Source: Streptomyces sp. A012304 (GTDB taxonomy: Bacteria > Actinomycetota > Actinomycetes > Streptomycetales > Streptomycetaceae). From it: DNA of 64,000 bases. A program made the translations under genes and the position numbers. A model generated the notes under the pieces. It made no database searches. It was given only the letters and a program-made list of their open reading frames with translations, and had not been told where the DNA came from. Every line of letters begins with the position of its first letter. The stretch's first letter is position 1. Where the stretch lies: assembly GCF_026008495.1 (NCBI RefSeq), contig NZ_BQUN01000098.1, positions 124,001 through 188,000 of the forward strand, read 5' to 3'. This document shows positions 18,423 to 26,069 of this stretch, one piece after another.

Positions 18423-19174
18423 CCCTGGCGGTCCGAGTCATCCCCTGCCTGGACGTGGACAACGGCCGGGTCGTCAAGGGCGTCAACTTCCAGAACCTGC
18501 GCGACGCGGGCGACCCCGTCGAGATGGCCAAGGTGTACGACGCCGAGGGCGCCGACGAGCTGACGTTCCTGGACATCACCGCCTCGTCGGGCGACCGCGA
18601 GACCACCTACGACGTGGTGCGCCGCACCGCCGAGCAGGTGTTCATCCCGCTCACCGTGGGCGGCGGGGTACGCACCCCGCAGGACGTGGACAAGCTGCTG
18701 CGGGCCGGCGCGGACAAGGTCGGCGTCAACACCGCCGCCATCGCCCGCCCCGAGCTGATCAAGGAGATCGCCGAGCGGTTCGGCAGTCAGGTGCTGGTGC
18801 TGTCCGTGGACGCGCGGCGAACGGAGTCGGGGTCCTTCGAGGTCACGACGCACGGCGGCCGCCGCGGCACCGGCATCGACGCCGTCGAGTGGGCGCACCG
18901 GGCCGCCGAGCTGGGCGCCGGCGAGATCCTGCTGAACTCGATGGACGCCGACGGCACCAAGGACGGCTACGACCTGGAGATGATCAGCGCCGTCCGCAAG
19001 CACGTGAAGGTCCCGGTGATCGCCTCCGGCGGCGCCGGCCGGCTCGCCGACTTCGCCCCGGCCGTCGAGGCGGGCGCGGACGCCGTCCTGGCCGCCTCCG
19101 TCTTCCACTTCGGTGACCTGCGGATCGGCGAGGTGAAGGAGACCCTGCGGGAGGCGGGCCACGCGGTGCGCTGA
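18419..19174 (+). CDS. hisF: Imidazole glycerol phosphate synthase, cyclase subunit
   Basis: A 251-aa TIM-barrel that joins ammonia from HisH to PRFAR and releases IGP and AICAR. The catalytic aspartates lie in RVIPCLDVDNGRVVKG and in EILLNSMDADGTKDGYD. The phosphate-binding GGGVRTPQD and ASGGAG loops are present. ATG 18419 overlaps the RidA stop. A hairpin terminator 17 bases downstream ends the his operon. Confidence 0.96.
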   Translation: MTLAVRVIPCLDVDNGRVVKGVNFQNLRDAGDPVEMAKVYDAEGADELTFLDITASSGDRETTYDVVRRTAEQVFIPLTVGGGVRTPQDVDKLLRAGADKVGVNTAAIARPELIKEIAERFGSQVLVLSVDARRTESGSFEVTTHGGRRGTGIDAVEWAHRAAELGAGEILLNSMDADGTKDGYDLEMISAVRKHVKVPVIASGGAGRLADFAPAVEAGADAVLAASVFHFGDLRIGEVKETLREAGHAVR

Positions 19175-19190
19175 CGCCCTCCGCCGTGCG

Positions 19191-19224
19191 ACGAGCCCCG
19201 GCCACCGGGTGGCCGGGGCTTCGT
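19191..19224 (+). terminator. Hairpin terminator of the his operon
   Basis: A 12-bp GC stem (AGCCCCGGCCAC at 19194-19205 with its complement at 19209-19220) and a three-base loop, extended by further pairing with one bulge. It lies between convergent hisF and the TIGR03085 gene and can serve both. Confidence 0.8.
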
Positions 19225-19247
19225 CACGCCGGGACGGCCCGCCCGGC

Positions 19248-19883
19248 TCAGAGCCCGAGCTGCTTGCTGGAGTGCAGCTTCTCGATGGCTGCCTCGTCGC
19301 CGGCCAGGTCCACCCGGGCCGCGCTCTGCCGGCCGTACAGGAACAGCAGCAGTTCCGACGGCTCGCCCGTCACCGTCACCACCGGCGTGCCGCGGTTGGC
19401 GACCGCCGTACGGCCGTCCGGGCGGCGCAGCACCAGGCCGGTCGGGGTGCCTCGCCCCATCAGACGCGCGGTGCGCTCCAGGCGCGACCACAGGGCGTCC
19501 TGGAACACCGGGTCGAGCTCGCGCGGTGTCCAGTCGGCCCCGGCACGGCGGACGTCCTCGGTGTGGACGTAGAACTCGATGGTGTTCGACCACTCGTCGA
19601 TCTGCTTCAGCTGGAAGGGCGAGAAGCGCGGCGGCCCGGTCCGGATCAGCTGGATCAGCTCGTCGTACGGCTTCGCGGCGAACTCCTCCATCGCCTTGTC
19701 CAGCCGCGGCGCGAGCTGCTTGATCAGAAGGCCCCCGGCGGCGTCGGGCCTGCGCTCGCGCACCACCACGTGCGCGGCCAGGTCGCGGGTCTGCCAGCCC
19801 TCGCACAGGGTCGGGGCCTCCGGACCCGAGGTTTCCAAGAGGTCGGCGAGCAGGAGCCGTTCACGCTTGGCGAAAGTCGACAT
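19248..19883 (-). CDS. TIGR03085 family metal-binding protein (DinB/maleylpyruvate isomerase-like)
   Basis: The 211-aa protein belongs to the actinobacterial TIGR03085 family within the DinB/mycothiol-dependent maleylpyruvate isomerase fold. Evidence is the N-terminal LLADLLETSGPEAPTLCEGW helix pair (shown here in part, TLCEGWQTRDLAAHVVVRER) and the WSNTIEFYVHTEDVRRA segment with the metal-type His. Members often bind divalent metal and may use mycothiol; the substrate is unknown. ATG 19883 faces away from hisI, with a shared 80-base promoter region. Confidence 0.85.
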   Translation of the reverse strand: MSTFAKRERLLLADLLETSGPEAPTLCEGWQTRDLAAHVVVRERRPDAAGGLLIKQLAPRLDKAMEEFAAKPYDELIQLIRTGPPRFSPFQLKQIDEWSNTIEFYVHTEDVRRAGADWTPRELDPVFQDALWSRLERTARLMGRGTPTGLVLRRPDGRTAVANRGTPVVTVTGEPSELLLFLYGRQSAARVDLAGDEAAIEKLHSSKQLGL

Positions 19884-19965
19884 GCGATCAGCCTACGACC
19901 GGCCGCCGGGTCCGCCCAGTGGACATGGCCCGTCACTGTCCGTCGCGCGCGGCAGAATGGCACGC

Positions 19966-20358
19966 ATGACCAGGATGCCTCCGCCCAGCAACCTCGACCC
20001 GGAGATCGCCGCGCGCCTCAAGCGCAGCCCCGACGGGCTCGTCCCGGCCATCGCCCAGCAGTACGACACCGGTGAGGTGCTCATGCTCGGCTGGATGGAC
20101 GACGAGGCCCTGCACCGCACCCTGACGACCGGCCGCTGCACCTACTGGTCGCGCAGCCGCCACGAGTACTGGGTCAAGGGCGACACCTCAGGTCACTTCC
20201 AGTGGGTGAAGTCCGTCGCCCTCGACTGCGACGCCGACACCGTGCTGGTCAAGGTCGACCAGGTCGGCGCCGCCTGCCACACCGGCGCCCGCACCTGCTT
20301 CGACGCCGACGTACTGCTGAAGGACGCCGACTACGGCGTACCGGCCCGGGATCAGTAA
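19966..20358 (+). CDS. hisI: Phosphoribosyl-AMP cyclohydrolase
   Basis: A 130-aa zinc enzyme opening the purine ring of phosphoribosyl-AMP. Motifs are the MLGWMDDEAL start, TGRCTYWSRSR, and the metal residues LDCDADT and GAACHTGARTCF. It is separate from hisE, as is usual in actinobacteria. ATG 19966 is preferred over ATG 19957 because a CAGAAT hexamer at 19953-19958 would place the transcription start at about 19966, giving a leaderless message. trpE follows 11 bases downstream, which links the two pathways. Confidence 0.95.
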   Translation: MTRMPPPSNLDPEIAARLKRSPDGLVPAIAQQYDTGEVLMLGWMDDEALHRTLTTGRCTYWSRSRHEYWVKGDTSGHFQWVKSVALDCDADTVLVKVDQVGAACHTGARTCFDADVLLKDADYGVPARDQ

Positions 20359-20369
20359 GGTCAGCCGCC

Positions 20370-21848
20370 ATGGACCTCGAGACGTTCCGCAAGCTCGCCG
20401 GCGACCGCCGCGTCATCCCGGTCACCCGCAAGCTCCTCGCCGACGGCGACACGCCCGTCGCGCTCTACCGCAAGCTCGCCGCCGAGCGCCCCGGCACCTT
20501 CCTGCTGGAGTCCGCGGAGAACGGCCGGTCCTGGGCCCGCTACTCCTTCGTGGGCGTGCGCTCCGCCGCCACCCTCACCGCCCGCGACGGCCAGGCCCAC
20601 TGGCTCGGCACCCCGCCCGTCGGCGTCCCCACGGACGGAGACCCCCTCGCCGCCCTGCGCGCCACCCTCGAGGCGCTGCACACCCCCCACCAGGAGGGCC
20701 TGCCGCCCTTCACCGGCGGCATGGTCGGCTACCTCGGCTACGACATCGTGCGCCGCCTGGAGAAGATCGGCCCCGGCGAGCGGGACGACCTGAAGCTGCC
20801 CGAGCTGACCATGCTCCTCACCAGCGACCTCGCGGTCATGGACCACTGGGAGGGCTCCGTCCTGCTGATCGCCAACGCGATCAACCACAACGACCTCGAC
20901 ACCGGCGTCGACGAGGCCTACGCGGACGCGGTGGCGCGGCTGGACGCCATGGAGGCCGACCTCACGCGCGCGGTCGCCCAGCCCCCGGCCGTCCTCCCGC
21001 CGTCCGAGCTGCCCGAGTACACCGCCCTGTGGGGCGGCCCCGACTACCAGCGGGCCGTCGAGGACATCAAGGAACGCATCCGCGCGGGCGAGGCCTTCCA
21101 GGTCGTCCCCTCCCAGCGCTTCGAGACGCCGTGCGCGGCGAGCGCGCTGGACGTCTACCGCGTCCTGCGGGCCACCAACCCCTCCCCGTACATGTACCTC
21201 TTCCGCTTCGAGGGGTTCGACGTCGTCGGGTCCTCCCCGGAAGCCCTGGTCAAGGTCGAGGACGGGCGGGCCATGGTCCACCCCATCGCCGGTACCCGGT
21301 GGCGCGGCGCCACCCCGCAGGAGGACCAGGCCCTGGCCGACGAACTCCTCGCCGACCCCAAGGAGCGCGCCGAGCACCTGATGCTCGTCGACCTCGGCCG
21401 CAACGACCTCGGGCGGGTCTGCGAGCCCGGCTCGGTGGAGGTCGTCGACTTCATGTCCATCGAGCGGTACTCGCACGTCATGCACATCGTCTCCACGGTG
21501 ACGGGCCGGGTCGCGCCCGGCCGCACGGCCTTCGACGTCCTGACCGCCTGCTTCCCCGCGGGCACCCTCTCCGGAGCGCCCAAGCCCCGCGCGATGCAGA
21601 TCATCGACGAACTGGAGCCGTCCCGCCGCGGCCTGTACGGCGGCTGCGTCGGCTACCTCGACTTCGCCGGCGACTCCGACACCGCCATCGCCATCCGCAC
21701 CGCCCTGCTGCGCGACGGCACCGCCTACGTCCAGGCCGGCGCCGGTATCGTCGCCGACTCCGACCCGGCCGCCGAGGACCAGGAGTGCCGCAACAAGGCG
21801 GCCGCCGTCCTGCGCGCCGTCCACACGGCCAACCGCCTCGGAAAGTAG
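20370..21848 (+). CDS. trpE: Anthranilate synthase component I
   Basis: Converts chorismate to anthranilate with ammonia from TrpG. The 492-aa product has the tryptophan-feedback LLES motif (TFLLESAENGRSW) near the N-terminus, and the chorismate-binding C-terminal half with FQVVPSQRF, GTRWRG, DLGRNDLGR and AGTLSGAPKPRAM. No trpG is adjacent, so the glutaminase is elsewhere. ATG 20370 lies 8 bases after TAAGGT, which includes the hisI stop codon; this may be a leaderless internal promoter. There is no room for a leader-peptide attenuator. Confidence 0.96.
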   Translation: MDLETFRKLAGDRRVIPVTRKLLADGDTPVALYRKLAAERPGTFLLESAENGRSWARYSFVGVRSAATLTARDGQAHWLGTPPVGVPTDGDPLAALRATLEALHTPHQEGLPPFTGGMVGYLGYDIVRRLEKIGPGERDDLKLPELTMLLTSDLAVMDHWEGSVLLIANAINHNDLDTGVDEAYADAVARLDAMEADLTRAVAQPPAVLPPSELPEYTALWGGPDYQRAVEDIKERIRAGEAFQVVPSQRFETPCAASALDVYRVLRATNPSPYMYLFRFEGFDVVGSSPEALVKVEDGRAMVHPIAGTRWRGATPQEDQALADELLADPKERAEHLMLVDLGRNDLGRVCEPGSVEVVDFMSIERYSHVMHIVSTVTGRVAPGRTAFDVLTACFPAGTLSGAPKPRAMQIIDELEPSRRGLYGGCVGYLDFAGDSDTAIAIRTALLRDGTAYVQAGAGIVADSDPAAEDQECRNKAAAVLRAVHTANRLGK

Positions 21849-21900
21849 GGCGATCGTCACGTCGGCCCCGGGTGACGGTTCACCCGGGGTTCAGGCGATA

Positions 21901-22551
21901 GTGGAGTACGTGACTGCTGTACCGCACCCCCGTTCCGAAGCCGCCGGCCGCGCCCGGTCCGGCCGCCGAAGCCTCGCCCTCGCCCTGCTGTGCGGCGCGC
22001 TGGGCGCGGCCGTGGCCCTGCTCTCGACCCGGCAGCGGTGGTCGGAGGGCACGGCGACGGTGGCCGGCGGCGCCTTCCCCCTGACCGCCAAGGGCAGCGA
22101 CGTCACCGGCGTCCCCGCGGCGCTGGCCATAGTGGGCCTCGCCGCGCTCGTCGCCGTCTTCGCGGTCCGCCGGGCGGGCCGCCTCGCGGTCTCCGCCGTC
22201 CTCGCGCTCTCCGGCGCCGGCATCGCCGTCGCCGCCCTGTCCGGCGCCTCCGACAGCGCCGCGCTCGACGAGAAGGCCGCCCGCGCCTCCGGCGACACCT
22301 CGGCGACGGTCGCCTCCCTCACCCACACCGCCTGGCCCTACGCCGCGGCCGTGGGCGGCGCCCTCATCCTCCTGGCCGGCCTGCTCGCCCTGCGCTACGG
22401 CCGCCTGTGGCCCGGCATGTCCGGCCGCTACGAACGCGGCGGCGGCCCCCGGCCCCGGCGCAGGGCCCAGCCCGTCGACCCGGACCGGCCCGAGGAGATC
22501 TGGAAGGCCCTGGACCGCGGTGAGGACCCCACCGGCACGGACCCGGCCTGA
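21901..22551 (+). CDS. TIGR02234 family Trp-operon-associated membrane protein
   Basis: A 216-aa protein (about 213 if GTG 21910 is used) with four hydrophobic helices: SLALALLCGALGAAVALL, the PAALAIVGLAALVAVF region, AVSAVLALSGAGIAVAAL, and YAAAVGGALILLAGLLAL. It ends in a basic, proline-rich cytosolic tail. Size, topology and place beside trpE fit the TIGR02234 family, found next to tryptophan genes in actinobacteria. Function is unknown; transport or retention of an aromatic intermediate is only speculation. Confidence 0.85.
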   Translation: MEYVTAVPHPRSEAAGRARSGRRSLALALLCGALGAAVALLSTRQRWSEGTATVAGGAFPLTAKGSDVTGVPAALAIVGLAALVAVFAVRRAGRLAVSAVLALSGAGIAVAALSGASDSAALDEKAARASGDTSATVASLTHTAWPYAAAVGGALILLAGLLALRYGRLWPGMSGRYERGGGPRPRRRAQPVDPDRPEEIWKALDRGEDPTGTDPA

Positions 22552-22614
22552 CGGCGATCACCACCCCGTTCCCGATGTGGTGAATCAGACGCCCCGGGAA
22601 CCGACCCCCGCACT

Positions 22615-22634
22615 CCGTACGCGCGCGCGTACGG
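22615..22634. promoter_or_regulatory. 20-bp perfect palindrome
   Basis: CCGTACGCGC followed by its exact complement GCGCGTACGG, about 75 bases upstream of the HGxxPAAW gene. Such a spacer-less palindrome could be an operator or a short hairpin. No regulator is assigned. Confidence 0.35.
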
Positions 22635-22709
22635 GACAATGGACGCCGGGCCCGACGGCCCGGACACGTACAGCACGTACGAAACACAGACAGCAACGAG
22701 GAGCAAGTC

Positions 22710-22961
22710 ATGGCGGGCAGCAGCCACGGACACACCCCGGCCGCCTGGACCGGTGTCACCATCGCCTTCATCGGTTTCTGCGTCGCGGGCGCGTTCATGG
22801 TGATGGCCGAGCCGCTGGGCTTCTGGGCCGGCATGGCGATCGTGCTGCTGGGCGGTGTCGTCGGCATGATCATGCGGGCGATGGGCCTGGGCCAGCCGAA
22901 GGAAGCCCACCCGGTGCACCAGGTCACGGCCACGCGCGAGCCGGCGAGCGTCGAGGGCTGA
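22710..22961 (+). CDS. HGxxPAAW family small membrane protein
   Basis: An 83-aa protein with the diagnostic HGHTPAAWTGV start and two hydrophobic helices (VTIAFIGFCVAGAFMVMA and FWAGMAIVLLGGVVGMIM) followed by a short polar tail. ATG 22710 has a good GAGGAGC site 7 bases upstream. This actinobacterial family regularly lies between trpE and trpC and is uncharacterised. A strong terminator follows 16 bases after the stop, so it ends the upstream transcription unit. Confidence 0.88.
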   Translation: MAGSSHGHTPAAWTGVTIAFIGFCVAGAFMVMAEPLGFWAGMAIVLLGGVVGMIMRAMGLGQPKEAHPVHQVTATREPASVEG

Positions 22962-22977
22962 GCGCCCGTACGACTGC

Positions 22978-23014
22978 GTGAGGGGCGGCCGGTGACCCAC
23001 CGGCCGCCCCTCAC
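22978..23014 (+). terminator. Strong hairpin terminator
   Basis: A perfect 17-bp stem (GTGAGGGGCGGCCGGTG with its complement) and a three-base ACC loop follow the HGxxPAAW gene. It separates this transcription unit from the DUF2752 gene and trpC. Confidence 0.88.
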
Positions 23015-23053
23015 ACGTACGCGGACGACCCCGCGCGGGGCACAATGCCAGGC

Positions 23054-23479
23054 GTGAACACCGACCGCCGGAAGACGACGCCCGCCCTGGCGGCACGGCT
23101 CGCGGTGCCCGCCGGCCTCCTCGCGGCCGTCGCCGGGGCCTTCGCCTACGTCGGGGCCGTCGACCCCAACGAACCCGGCCACTACCCGGCCTGCCCCCTG
23201 CTGACCTACACGGGCCTGTACTGCCCCGGCTGCGGCGGCCTGCGCAGCGCCCACGCCCTCGTCCACGGCGACGTCCTCACCGCCCTGAGGGACAACGCGT
23301 TCGCCGTGCTCGCCGTCGCCGGGTTCGCCGTGCTGTGGACCGTCTGGGTGGTGCGGACCGTGCGCGGACGGCCCGCCCGCCTCGACCCGGGGCCGGTCCA
23401 CCTGTGGACGCTGGGGGCGTTGCTGCTGGTCTTCACCGTTGTCCGGAACCTGCCGGTCGGCGGCTGGCTGCATCCTTGA
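23054..23479 (+). CDS. DUF2752 family membrane protein
   Basis: A 141-aa membrane protein with the family hallmark YCPGCGGLRSAHALVHGD (CPxCGG) between hydrophobic helices, three in total. GTG 23054 is chosen because a CACAAT hexamer lies 7 bases upstream, matching the leaderless pattern; ATG 23045 would add three residues. DUF2752 function is unknown, though the paired cysteines suggest a metal or redox site near the membrane. It precedes trpC by 135 bases. Confidence 0.85.
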   Translation: MNTDRRKTTPALAARLAVPAGLLAAVAGAFAYVGAVDPNEPGHYPACPLLTYTGLYCPGCGGLRSAHALVHGDVLTALRDNAFAVLAVAGFAVLWTVWVVRTVRGRPARLDPGPVHLWTLGALLLVFTVVRNLPVGGWLHP

Positions 23480-23495
23480 TCCGGACGAATGTCCA

Positions 23496-23510
23496 GCCAG
23501 TGGGACTGGC
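23496..23510. promoter_or_regulatory. Inverted repeat upstream of trpC
   Basis: GCCAGT and ACTGGC form perfect 6-bp arms around GGG, 105 bases before the trpC start and some 36 bases upstream of a possible -10 box TACCAT (23546-23551). It may be an operator for trpC. The same bases encode Trp-Asp-Trp in the trpC frame. Confidence 0.35.
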
Positions 23511-23614
23511 ATCCACCGAATGCGAGCCCTGCCCCGTCCTGCGGATACCATCGCAGTGACCGTCTGTTCCACCGGTCGCTGGAACTGTCAACCGTCTGGA
23601 AGGGGGCCGCTCGC

Positions 23615-24424
23615 GTGAGTGTGCTCGACGAGATCATCGACGGAGTCCGTGCCGACCTCGCCGAGCGGCAGGCGCGTGTCAGCCTCGACGAGCTCAAGGA
23701 GCGCGCGGCGAAGGCTCCGGCAGCCAAGGACGGTGCGGCCGCCCTGCGCGGCGACGGGGTCAAGGTCATCTGCGAGGTCAAGCGCTCCAGCCCGTCCAAG
23801 GGCGCGCTGGCCGCGATCGCCGACCCGGCGGGCCTGGCCGCGGACTACGAGGCGGGCGGCGCCGCCGTCATCTCCGTCCTCACCGAACAGCGCCGCTTCG
23901 GCGGCTCGCTCGCCGACCTGGAGGCCGTCCGCGCGCGCGTGGACATCCCGGTACTGCGCAAGGACTTCATCGTCACGTCGTACCAGCTGTGGGAGGCCCG
24001 CGCGTACGGCGCCGACCTCGCGCTGCTGATCGTGGCCGCGCTCGACCAGCCGGCGCTGGAGTCGCTGATCGAGCGTGCCGACTCCATCGGCCTCACCCCC
24101 CTCGTCGAGGTCCATGACGAGGACGAGGTCGAGCGCGCGGTCGACGCCGGCGCCAAGGTCATCGGCGTCAACGCGCGCAACCTCAAGACCCTCGAGGTCG
24201 ACCGCTCCACCTTCGAGCGGGTCGCCCCCGAGATCCCCGACCACATCGTGAAGATCGCCGAGTCCGGCATCCGCGGTCCGCACGACCTCATCGCCTACGC
24301 CAACGCCGGTGCCGACGCGGTCCTGGTCGGCGAGTCCCTGGTGACGGGCCGTGACCCGAAGTCGGCGGTCGCCGACCTGGTGGCGGCGGGCGAACACCCC
24401 GCTCTGCGGCACGGGCGCGGCTGA
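23615..24424 (+). CDS. trpC: Indole-3-glycerol phosphate synthase
   Basis: A monofunctional TIM-barrel enzyme of 269 aa closing CdRP to indole glycerol phosphate. Signature elements are ICEVKRSSPSKG with the catalytic lysine, VLRKDFIV with the second lysine, GVNARNLKT and the phosphate-site AESGI and VGESLVTG. GTG 23615 is selected because AAGGGGG sits 8 bases upstream and gives the usual N-terminus SVLDEIIDGVR. The frame is, unusually, open further upstream to an ATG at 23489. The substrate for this step comes from PriA. Confidence 0.96.
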   Translation: MSVLDEIIDGVRADLAERQARVSLDELKERAAKAPAAKDGAAALRGDGVKVICEVKRSSPSKGALAAIADPAGLAADYEAGGAAVISVLTEQRRFGGSLADLEAVRARVDIPVLRKDFIVTSYQLWEARAYGADLALLIVAALDQPALESLIERADSIGLTPLVEVHDEDEVERAVDAGAKVIGVNARNLKTLEVDRSTFERVAPEIPDHIVKIAESGIRGPHDLIAYANAGADAVLVGESLVTGRDPKSAVADLVAAGEHPALRHGRG

Positions 24425-24445
24425 TCCCCGGCTAGGCTGACCCCG

Positions 24446-24664
24446 ATGACTCTCCCGATCACCCCGACGACCCGGGACCCGTACGCCCGCCTCGCGCGCG
24501 GCTGCCGGCCCCGGGGCTGCCGGGCGCCCGCACGCCGGGTGCACGGCCGCCGCGTGCGCTATGTGATCGGTGACGAACCCGGTCAGGTCAACGGCCGGCG
24601 ATGGCAGCGCCCCTTTCAGGGGCGCGGGGCAGCGCCTCCACGCGGCTCGGCCGCGTGCGCGTGA
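24446..24664 (+). CDS. trpM: Tryptophan biosynthesis modulator TrpM (TrpX), 3' end altered
   Basis: A 72-aa basic, cysteine-containing protein between trpC and trpB, the position of the small trpM (trpX) gene in Streptomyces coelicolor, reported to modulate tryptophan synthesis and differentiation. The core reads ARLARGCRPRGCRAPARR, then RRVRYVIGDEPGQVNG. A TAGGCT hexamer ends 7 bases before ATG 24446 with no ribosome-binding site, suggesting a leaderless start and separate expression. From about residue 53 the codons come from an intergenic repeat element, so the C-terminus differs from the likely ancestral form. Identification rests on position and remembered sequence character. Confidence 0.68.
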   Translation: MTLPITPTTRDPYARLARGCRPRGCRAPARRVHGRRVRYVIGDEPGQVNGRRWQRPFQGRGAAPPRGSAACA

Positions 24665-24725
24665 CGAAGCACGGACGCGGCTCGGCCGCGCGCGTGTGAC
24701 GGACCACGGACGGTCCGGCCGTCCG
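24607..24725 (+). repeat. Streptomyces-type intergenic palindromic repeat with a 35-bp tandem duplication
   Basis: It starts with an 8-bp hairpin (GCGCCCCT, loop TTC, AGGGGCGC; 24607-24625) followed by GGGG, a motif I recall as widespread between Streptomyces genes. Two 35-bp tandem copies follow (24641-24675 and 24676-24710), each starting CGCGGCTCGGCCGCG and 31/35 identical. A further 7-bp stem (CGGACGG, loop TCCGG, CCGTCCG) ends at 24725. The element covers the last 20 codons of trpM and most of the gap before trpB, and may act as an RNA-stabilising or attenuating structure. Confidence 0.75.
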
Positions 24726-24782
24726 ACGCGCCCCGCCCCCACGGCAACGGTTGTCCACAACAACTCACCGTGAGGTTTCCGC

Positions 24783-26069
24783 ATGCCCAGCGAGTTCTTC
24801 ATTCCCGACCCCGAGGGTCAGGTGCCCAGCGCCGAGGGCTACTTCGGCGCGTTCGGCGGCAAGTTCATCCCGGAGGCGCTCGTCGCCGCCGTGGACGAGG
24901 TGGCCGTCGAGTACGACAAGGCCAAGCACGACCCCGAGTTCGCCCGCGAGCTCGACGACCTGCTCGTCAACTACACCGGCCGGCCCAGCTCCCTCACCGA
25001 GGTGCCGCGGTTCGCCGAACACGCCGGTGGCGCCCGGGTGTTCCTCAAGCGCGAGGACCTCAACCACACCGGCTCCCACAAGATCAACAACGTGCTCGGC
25101 CAGGCGCTGCTCACCCAGCGCATGGGCAAGACCCGGGTGATCGCCGAGACCGGCGCCGGCCAGCACGGCGTCGCCACGGCCACCGCCTGCGCGCTGTTCG
25201 GCCTCGACTGCACCATCTACATGGGCGAGATCGACACCCAGCGCCAGGCCCTCAACGTGGCCCGGATGCGCATGCTGGGCGCCGAGGTCGTCGCCGTGAA
25301 GTCCGGCAGCCGCACGCTGAAGGACGCCATCAACGAGGCCTTCCGCGACTGGGTCGCCAACGTCGACCACACCCACTACCTGTTCGGCACCGTCGCCGGC
25401 CCGCACCCCTTCCCGGCGATGGTCCGCGACTTCCACCGGGTGATCGGCGTCGAGGCGCGCCGCCAGCTGCTGGAGCGCGCCGGACGGCTGCCGGACGCCG
25501 CCGTCGCCTGTGTCGGCGGCGGCTCCAACGCCATCGGCCTCTTCCACGCCTTCATCCCGGACACCTCCGTCCGTCTGATCGGCTGCGAGCCGGCCGGGCA
25601 CGGCGTGGAGACCGGTGAGCACGCGGCGACCCTGACCGCGGGCGAGCCCGGCATCCTGCACGGCTCCCGCTCCTACGTCCTACAGGACGACGAGGGCCAG
25701 ATCACCGAGCCGTACTCCATCTCGGCCGGTCTGGACTACCCGGGCATCGGCCCCGAGCACTCCTACCTCAAGGACTCCGGGCGCGGCGAGTACCGCGCGG
25801 TCACCGACGACGCGGCCATGCAGGCGCTGCGTCTGCTGTCGCGCACCGAGGGCATCATCCCGGCCATCGAGTCCGCGCACGCGCTGGCCGGCGCCCTGGA
25901 GGTCGGCAAGGAGCTGGGCAAGGACGGGCTGATCGTGGTCAACCTGTCCGGCCGCGGCGACAAGGACATGGACACGGCCGCCCGCTACTTCGGCCTGTAC
26001 GACACCGACGCGTCCGTGGCCGCGGACGCCGACACGGACACCGCAGAGATCGAGGGGGACGCCAAGTGA
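24783..26069 (+). CDS. trpB: Tryptophan synthase beta chain
   Basis: The PLP subunit joining indole and serine, 428 aa. The PLP lysine is Lys100 in HTGSHKINN; the EDLNHTGSHK segment, ETGAGQHGVATA loop, glycine-rich CVGGGSNA phosphate site and GRGDKDM end are all present. Length and residues match TrpB1-type enzymes that pair with TrpA. ATG 24783 starts the conserved sequence but has only a weak GAGG site. The stop overlaps the trpA start by four bases. A 25-residue acidic C-terminal tail (DTDASVAADADTDTAE) extends past the catalytic core. Confidence 0.96.
   Translation: MPSEFFIPDPEGQVPSAEGYFGAFGGKFIPEALVAAVDEVAVEYDKAKHDPEFARELDDLLVNYTGRPSSLTEVPRFAEHAGGARVFLKREDLNHTGSHKINNVLGQALLTQRMGKTRVIAETGAGQHGVATATACALFGLDCTIYMGEIDTQRQALNVARMRMLGAEVVAVKSGSRTLKDAINEAFRDWVANVDHTHYLFGTVAGPHPFPAMVRDFHRVIGVEARRQLLERAGRLPDAAVACVGGGSNAIGLFHAFIPDTSVRLIGCEPAGHGVETGEHAATLTAGEPGILHGSRSYVLQDDEGQITEPYSISAGLDYPGIGPEHSYLKDSGRGEYRAVTDDAAMQALRLLSRTEGIIPAIESAHALAGALEVGKELGKDGLIVVNLSGRGDKDMDTAARYFGLYDTDASVAADADTDTAEIEGDAK

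Noticed and set aside
20250..20372. Attenuator upstream of trpE
   Set aside because: Only 11 bases separate hisI and trpE, leaving no room for a leader peptide and attenuator.
23489..23614. A classical trp attenuator upstream of trpC
   Set aside because: Trp codons are present, but there is no leader stop codon, and no terminator/antiterminator pair or run of T follows.
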